From Xenopus tropicalis (Eukaryota > Chordata > Amphibia > Anura > Pipidae), in the NCBI RefSeq assembly GCF_000004195.4, contig NC_030680.2:144625545-144689544 (forward strand): DNA of 64,000 nucleotides, in the 5' to 3' direction. Positions 57,815 to 64,000 of this stretch are shown here, piece by piece. The notes beneath the pieces are model-generated. The model did no database searches and had not been told where the DNA came from. It saw nothing but the letters and a program-made list of their open reading frames with translations. Made by a program: the position numbers and the translations under genes. How positions within the stretch are numbered: position 1 is the first letter of the stretch; every line of letters begins with the position of its first letter.

Positions 57815-58276
57815 TTCAAATGGATCATAACACATTAGGAGGTTAGGGGAAGGTAATAAAGAACATTATGGCAGCTTAGTCAAGACTGAGTAGGGAAGGG
57901 CAATTATATATCAATATTTCCAAAATCTTTTCTGGCCAGGATTTATATTAGTATTTAGGGTCGCTGGTTGACATTGAGCTCCCTGTATCAGAACTTCTAG
58001 ATCAGGGAAGGTCAACCTGTCTCTCTGTCTCTGCGGGCTGCCATTGGTACAGTGAAAAACTGTAGTTGGGCATCTAGAGAGCCACAGGCAGAACACCACA
58101 GCTCTAAACTATTGGAGCATATATATATATCATTTCCCCAATGATCCAGGTTTTCTTTCATGAGCTTTTTAGGCCTTTCTTGTTTCTGTTCAACCCTTAT
58201 AGTGTGTAATGTGCGAGGCTACTAAGGACCACCAAGCTACTGCATGCCAGCAACTCTTCAGTCTTCATCTCTGTGA
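57815..58276. other. Non-repetitive stretch
   Basis: Nothing clearly recognised; short AT microsatellite near 58119-58130. Confidence 0.4.
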
Positions 58277-58500
58277 TTTGATACTGTTGACCACCCAATC
58301 ATCATGACAGCCTTGTTCTGCTCATCATTCTCAGCAGAGCTCCTTCCTGTTTGTCTTTCAACCTATAGGGCTACTCTGTTTTCCTAAATATCTTTACAAA
58401 TTCTTCTCTCAGCGGGGGTGCCCAAGGTTCCATGTTGGATAACCTCTTTCTTTATGGGACCTTGCCTATATGTAAGCTGTTGGATAAGCCATCTACACAG
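58277..58500 (+). pseudogene. Decayed non-LTR reverse transcriptase fragment (L2/Rex-like)
   Basis: TTTGATACTGTTGACCACCCAATC reads FDTVDHPI, a typical RT motif. In the same frame, 47 codons on, AGCGGGGGTGCCCAAGG reads AGVPK, near the expected GVPQGS. One frameshift later the bases fit GSML(D/G). There is at least one internal stop, and the spacing is shorter than usual. Unrelated to the CR1 copy at 35523, which uses FDTVPHK. Confidence 0.5.
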
Positions 58501-60886
58501 ATGGCTGAAAAGCTGACGTAAGAATCATCATATTCAATATATACTGACTGACCTAAGCCGTCATTCCCCAGAACCTCTTCAAATTTATTTTTCTCTTTTA
58601 TTTTTCTCTTCTATTGCACCGTTCTACTATTCAATCCATTAGCCACCGGTTCATTTATTTTACTTAAAAACATACACAAAGAGACAGAAAGGGCTCCTTA
58701 GATTTCATCTATCATCGACATACTCAAAGTGCATCTTTATGAGAACTACCCATCAAAATGGTGTCAGAAACAAACTTCGGGTCAAAATGGCCCTTTGCAA
58801 AGACCGAGAGGCTTCCATTGTCCTCATTCTTATCTCATTCTGGCGCTTCCTTCATGCCCTGGAATTGTTCGACAAAACACTTGTGTGAATTGACCCCCGC
58901 GCCCTCCTTCTATGGAAACACAAATACCCTTGAATCCTTGAGTTTTTGCCTAGGACGGCAGTTTCTAACGCGTGATTCACTTTGAACAATGTTGTGCCGT
59001 TACATTGCTCCCGTGTCCTCCTATAAACCTTGTAGGATAAAGAGGCGAGGAAGGCTAGGAAGTTGGTGATGAATGAGCCTGCAGTGATAGTGACCTTGGG
59101 TTGCCCTTGCAGTTGCGTTGTGCACAAGTCTGGAAACCTTCTTGCATCTTCGGCCCAATATAGACGAATTGAATTTTTTGTTACCATTTTTTTATACTTT
59201 ATAAATGTTTTATCACAAGTTTTTGAATCCTCTGTAATTAATCTGATTTTGACTGTTTTTAAAATGCAAAAGTGCATTGGGTGTGTTGTCCGTGTCTCCT
59301 CCGTTACATTTTCCCGTGGTTTGGCCGTATGTTGAACAGCTTGGCTTGCCAGCATGGCTACCTGCGGCGTGTACTTCTTCACCCTCAACGGATTGGCTTT
59401 GTGAAATTGAGTCGTGGAGGTGCTATAATAGGCTGTAGGGTGCAAGGGGTGATTGTTAATGATTTGCTCCAATAGGATCGCTCATATTCAAGACATATGT
59501 TGATACAAATCTTGGTTCTGCTGAGCCTATGGAAGAATGAGCCATCTCTTCCCAATTGGTACATATCTGATTCATATTTCAGTCATTGTGAAGTTTTGCC
59601 TTTGAGCAAAAAACTCTGGAGGGTTGGTTATACCCCCTCACCCCAGTTCCAGTGACATTTACCCCAAGCTGCCACGCATCCTTATTAAAAATGAATCAAG
59701 CCAAAGGTATTTTGCTGCAGAGCACTGTGCCGCCATGTTTCAGCAGAGCCGATACCACCCCGTCCAGCTATGGCCCATGGCTAAAAGAACACTCGGCAAT
59801 ACAGTAAGTTTACAGCCTAGGGTGGTGCCAGGAATACCTGGGTGCCGGGAACACATGACATGACATGGAATACTCTGCAGCAAAGTATCCAGGATGGTGT
59901 TTTTTTAAGAAGGGTAAAAGGTCAGTTATTTGCCCTGGTCTGGGTACGATATATAAACCTATAAGAACTATTCAGAACTATAACCCATTCAGCTTTCCCC
60001 TTTTGTCGATGAACCCTAAGGCGGAGCACTTGGCACAGGTGAGTGAGCTATAAATGGCTTTTCTGTTTAATAAGCCCTCACTAACCAAACAAACTGGAAG
60101 GCATTATATTTTAATATTGTTTGACAATAACATGGTAGGAACCCACTAGTAAGAAAGCACAAGCAGATGTATGGGAGAACTAATGGGTGAAATATTCCTT
60201 CCCCGGAATTCCGCGCTCCTATTCCCATTGTGGCTAATGTGCTTCCTAAAATGAATTGCAGCTTCACATATGGACCCGCTTGGACCTGGTCTGGGTGGAA
60301 CAGCTGGGGAAATGGAAAAAATCCAAGGAACTTGGGATACTTTGGGCAGTTATGGGTCTCGCTGCAGTTTGTGGCTATTGGGTTTTATTTGGAAACATTT
60401 TGTGGGATATAATCATTAAAGCCAAGAGCTGCGTTGTTTCTGCTAATTAAGACAATTTTCTGGTATTGTTATTTTGTGTATCCACTGGAGTATGAGTCTG
60501 CCTCGTGTGTCGTATTTCTCTCCCCTTTAAATTATATTGAAAGGGTCTGTATCCCAGATTTATATTAAAAGAGCCTGACCCACCCCCTCTGAAGCCATCA
60601 AAGAAGAGGTCAAAGTGACAGGCTCTGGGTAACACCATCCCAACAACGATGAAGTGAGGGACGGGGAGTCCATAATGCAGTGGGCCATGGTTATCTATAC
60701 TCATGCCAATTTTTCACACCAAACCTGCCTGACCCATGGGTTTCGGGCCAGCCAGCTCAATACTAATCCCTAGTGGTTAAAGTCTTTGTTCTACACTGTA
60801 TGATTATGTGTGTGTATCCCTTTAAATTTATCAGATTGGCTAATCAGCCTCCAAAAAAAGCTGATGTCCCATCAAAAAACTCATGG
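58501..60886. other. Long unique stretch
   Basis: The longest frame is 206 codons on the minus strand (58852-59472). It shows no domain, signal peptide or family motif that I recognise. Over a window of this size one such frame is not surprising. No arrays or paired ends. Confidence 0.35.
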
Positions 60887-62321
60887 TACAATAATAGGAC
60901 CTGTTATCCATAATACTCAGGACCTGGGGGTTTCCAGATAAGGGATCTCTCTGTAATTTGGATCTACTTACCTTAAGTCTGCTAAAAAATAATTAGAACA
61001 TTAATTAGACCCAATAGGATTGTTTTGCCTCCAATAGGGATTCATTATATCTTAGTTGGGATCAAGTACAGGTACTGTTTTATTATTACAGAGAAAAGGG
61101 AATCATTTAACCATGAAATAAACCCAATAGGGCTGTTCTGCCCCCAATAAGGGGTAATTATATCTTAGTTGGGATCAAGTACAGGTTCTGTTTTATTATT
61201 ACAGAGAAAAGGGAATCATTTAACCATGAAATAAACCCAATAGGGCTGTTCTGCCCCAATAAGGGGTAATTATATCTTAGTTGGGATCAAGTACAGGTAC
61301 TGTTTTATTATTACAGAGAAAAGGGAATCATTTAACCATGAAATAAACCCAATAGGGCTGTTCTGCCCCCAATAAGGGGTAATTATATCTTAGTTGGGAT
61401 CAAGTACAGGTACTGTTTTATTATTACAGAGAAAAGGGAATCATTTAACCATGAAATAAACCCAATAGGGCTGTTCTGCCCCCAATAAGGGGTAATTATA
61501 TCTTAGTTGGGATCAAGTACAGGTACTGTTTTATTATTACAGAGAAAAGGGAATCATTTAACCATTAAATAAACCCAATAGGGCTGTTCTGCCCCAATAA
61601 GGGGTAATTATATCTTAGTTGGGATCAAGTACAGGTACTGTTTTATTATTACAGAGAAAAGGGAATCATTTAACCATTAAATAAACCCAATAGGGCTGTT
61701 CTGCCCCCAATAAGGGGTAATTATATCTTAGTTGGGATCAAGTACAGGTACTGTTTTATTATTACAGAGAAAAGGGAATCATTTAACCATTAAATAAACC
61801 CAATAGGGCTGTTCTGCCCCAATAAGGGGTAATTATATCTTAGTTGGGATCAAGTACAGGTACTGTTTTATTATTACAGAGAAAAGGGAATCATTTAACC
61901 ATTAAATCAGTGATCCCCAACCCCTTGGATGTTGCGCTCAGGGGCCTCAAAGCAGGTGCTTATTTTTGAATTCCTGGCTTGGAGACAAGTTTTGGTTGCA
62001 TAAAATCCAGTGTAATTGCCAAAGAGAGCCTTCTATAAGCTGCCAGTCCACATAGGTGCTACCAAATAGCCAATTATAGCCCTTATTTGCACCCCCAGAA
62101 CCTTTTTTCATGCTTGTGTTGCTCTCCAAATCCTTTTCCATTTAAATGTGGCTCACACGTATAAAAGTAAACCCAATACATTAAATAAACCCAATAAGGG
62201 GTAATTATATCTTGTATTTTATTTAACTATTTGAGTAAAATGGAGCTTATGAGGAATGGCCTTCCCATAATTCGGAACTTTCTGGATAACGGGTTTCCAG
62301 ATAACAGATCCCATACCTGTG
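60887..62321 (+). mobile_element. CAGGTATRGG-ended MITE with internal tandem repeat (copy 6), split by a hAT
   Basis: The left end is decayed (TACAATAATAGGACCTGTTATCC). Eight units (GGATCAAG at about 61059 to 61846) precede an insertion at 61908. After it, unit sequence resumes (AAACCCAATAAGGGGTAATTATATCTTG) and leads to the tail AACGGGTTTCCAGATAACAGATCCCATACCTG. Confidence 0.9.
61908..62178. mobile_element. hAT element inside CAGGTAT copy 6, exact 8-bp flanking duplication
   Basis: The left end CAGTGATCCCCAACCCCTTGG belongs to the family at 50499. CATTAAAT flanks it at 61900-61907 and 62179-62186. The interior matches down to AATGTGGCTCACACGTATAAAAG. The last 12 bases (GTAAACCCAATA) do not resemble the expected GGTTGGGGATCACTG and instead copy the host repeat. 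Confidence 0.88.
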
Positions 62322-63266
62322 CCATGAAATACAGTCTCAAATATACCCTGGACTGGTTTATAATCACCTGAATGATATTATAATGATCAAGGGGGACTGT
62401 GGGCCACATACAGGGTGGTACTGAAGCCAGTGTTGGATTTCCCTTTGGGTGCTGCCCGAGACACCTCTTCCCTTGCCCACTAGTGTATACCCATAGACTA
62501 ATACAAATGTGCCTATTGGATCGGGGAGGGCTATGAGAATCCTGGGTCAAGCTTAGGTACCTGTATAAAGAAACACAACCCTGGGTGGGGCCCATTATAT
62601 TCTTTGTTGGGACCCAGGGCTGCATTTTTCTCCCGGTGCCCAAAAGCATGAAAATTAAACCCATTATCAGCTTTTCACGCCTCTCAGCCCCTTTGATGGT
62701 ATCTGTCATATTCTTGTTTTTACTGGCGGTTTGTGCGCCACCCCGGCCATTATACGGCTCTCTGGCTCAGGTGCCGGCAAGATGCTGCCTGTTCTTATTC
62801 CGCAGGAACCACTGTGACGTTTTCCCAAACTGGAGACAGATGGTTCCTCGCCGAGGACCACACAGCTCTGCGCTTTCAACGCTCGGCTTCATGTGTAATT
62901 AACTTCTTGACAGTTCAGGGCTTTGGTGAAGTCGCGGCTCCCTCGCTGCTGCTCACACCGAATCCCCTCGCCTGTCACTGACGCCTCGTCATTTTGCGCA
63001 GAGTTGTACAATCCGATTGTGAGCGTGTTCCAGCAGAGACTGGTTGGATGCCTTCAGCTACGAGCAAATCCTTATGATAAGATGCTGCTCATAAATATGT
63101 ACTTTGCAGAATTTACTGCATTTAATAATGATATAGTGACTCAGTCCTATTACTATTACTCTGCCCAGATCTGCTGTGTGTGCAGGTTAAATGCACATTA
63201 TTATTTGAAACACTCTATTTTCAGGGTCACTGTATTCTCAGAAGCATGTAAATACCTGCACTGCAA
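62322..63266. other. Non-repetitive stretch
   Basis: Frames of 160 codons (minus, 62227-62709, starting in repeat) and 128 codons (plus, 62923-63309, running into a tandem repeat) have no recognised motifs. Nothing else is supported. Confidence 0.35.
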
Positions 63267-63530
63267 TAGTTTTATGGTATCTCTCTGTACAGGCTATGAG
63301 CAAACTTAGGGGGCTGTTCCTGCTGAATTGTGCTTAGTACAGGGGAATCCCTATGTGCCATAGTTTTATGGTATCTCTCTGTACAGGCTATGAGCAAACT
63401 TAGGGGGCTGTTCCTGCTGAATTGTGCTTAGTACAGGGGAATTCCTATGCTGCCATAGTTTTATGGTATCTCTCTGTACAGGCTATGAGCAAACGTAGGG
63501 GGCTGTTCCTGCTGAATTGTGCTTAGTGCG
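63267..63530 (+). repeat. 94-bp tandem repeat, about 2.8 units
   Basis: CATAGTTTTATGGTATCTCTCTGTACAGGCTATGAGCAAAC recurs; CTATGAGC lies at 63294, 63388 and 63483, steps of 94-95. Confidence 0.93.
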
Positions 63531-63647
63531 TGAAAATACCGCTGTAGCCATAGCTACATGATGAGTTGGCATCACCATTATAGAAGCTGGAAGGTATGCA
63601 TTTACCATCTAGGTGATATCTAGGAAGTGCTGAATGGAAAGTTGAAG

Positions 63648-64000
63648 TACAGGTATCATAAACCTATTATATAGAAAGTTCTGAATTACGGAAAGGCCAT
63701 CTCCCATAGACTCCATTTTAATCAAATAATTCACATTTTTAAAAATGATTTCCCTTTTCTCTGTAATAATAAAACAGTACCTGTACTTGATCCCAACTAA
63801 GATATAATTACCCCTTATTGGGGGCAGAACAGCCCTATTGGGTTTATTTAATGGTTAAATAATTCCCTTTTCTCTGTAATAATAAAACAGTACCTGTACT
63901 TGATCCCAACTAAGATATAATTACCCCTTATTGGGGGCAGAACAGCCCTATTGGGTTTATTTAATGGTTAAATAATTCCCTTTTCTCTGTAATAATAAAA
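63648..64000 (-). mobile_element. CAGGTATRGG-ended MITE, reverse copy 7, runs off the window
   Basis: It begins TA-CAGGTATCATAAACCTATTATATAGAAAGTTCTG and carries the tail GGAAAGGCCATCTCCCATAGACTCC, followed by at least two 112-113 bp units up to the last base. Confidence 0.9.

Noticed and set aside
58852..59472. 206-codon minus-strand frame
   Set aside because: No recognisable domain or motif; a frame of this length is plausible by chance in 64 kb read in six frames. A protein search with a confident hit would reverse this.
62923..63309. 128-codon plus-strand frame
   Set aside because: No known motif, and its end lies in a 94-bp tandem repeat.
1..64000. tRNA, rRNA or other structured RNA genes
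   Set aside because: I saw no convincing cloverleaf or conserved rRNA segment by eye; a tRNAscan and Infernal run would be needed to exclude small ones.

Overview
This window looks like intronic DNA from a vertebrate, almost certainly a frog of the genus Xenopus. There is no operon-like packing and no long cellular reading frame. Most of the sequence is dispersed palindromic DNA elements of kinds abundant in Xenopus: T2-type MITEs with a GGTTGCTAGGG/CCCTAGCAACC core, a CAGGTATRGG-ended element with an internal 112-113 bp tandem repeat, short hAT elements and CpG-rich foldbacks. A 5'-truncated CR1-like retrotransposon and about a dozen minisatellite or satellite arrays make up much of the rest. 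The species call is pattern recognition, not a database match.

The one piece of cellular coding sequence I can support is an 86-bp exon at 10884-10969 (+). It has a pyrimidine-rich acceptor and a GAG|gtaagg donor. Its peptide (GQPCNACGDQCPG, then HRW and a split R codon) matches the N-terminal cysteine-rich segment of the Prickle planar-cell-polarity family, upstream of the PET and LIM domains. If that is right, the window is large introns of a prickle gene on the + strand, and I found no second prickle exon here.

Layout: 0.3-1.5 kb, foldback MITEs; 2.5-2.9 kb, 100-bp satellite; 3.6-5.3 kb, T2 MITEs; 6.0-8.2 kb, 27-unit minisatellite with a G-quadruplex motif per unit; 10.0-10.7 kb, 248-bp repeat, followed by the exon; 11.8-12.9 kb, first CAGGTAT element; 13.6-14.3 kb, CpG-rich unique segment; 14.6-15.2 kb, inverted copy of the 248-bp repeat; 16.6-19.1 kb, foldbacks and an intact hAT with an 8-bp duplication; 20.0-21.0 kb, second 100-bp satellite array; 24.4-25.5 kb, second CAGGTAT element; 26.6-28.9 kb, 49-bp array with higher-order structure; 29.5-30.2 kb, 103-bp array; 31.5-31.9 kb, TTCC simple repeat; 33.0-33.9 kb, third CAGGTAT element; 35.5-37.0 kb, CR1; 37.5-39.0 kb, fourth CAGGTAT element; 40.4-41.4 kb, retroposon tail expanded into a 51-bp minisatellite; 44.2-45.1 kb, fifth CAGGTAT element; 48.5-49.5 kb, 104-bp array; 50.3-50.9 kb, T2 split by a hAT; 51.6-55.4 kb, inverted pair of 95-bp arrays flanking a CpG-dense foldback; 58.3-58.5 kb, LINE relic; 60.9-62.3 kb, CAGGTAT element split by a hAT; 63.6-64.0 kb, last CAGGTAT element, cut by the window edge.

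The non-repetitive islands (for example 9.2-9.9, 13.6-14.3, 19.2-20.0, 22.5-23.8, 42.3-42.7, 49.5-50.2, 52.7-53.7 and 56.2-56.6 kb) would be the places to look for conserved regulatory elements, but sequence alone does not show any. Long reading frames inside tandem arrays are products of the repeat unit, not genes. I did not see a new molecular system. The most notable points are the isolated prickle-like exon, the G-quadruplex array, the nested insertions with intact target duplications, and several cases of a mobile element giving rise to a tandem array.
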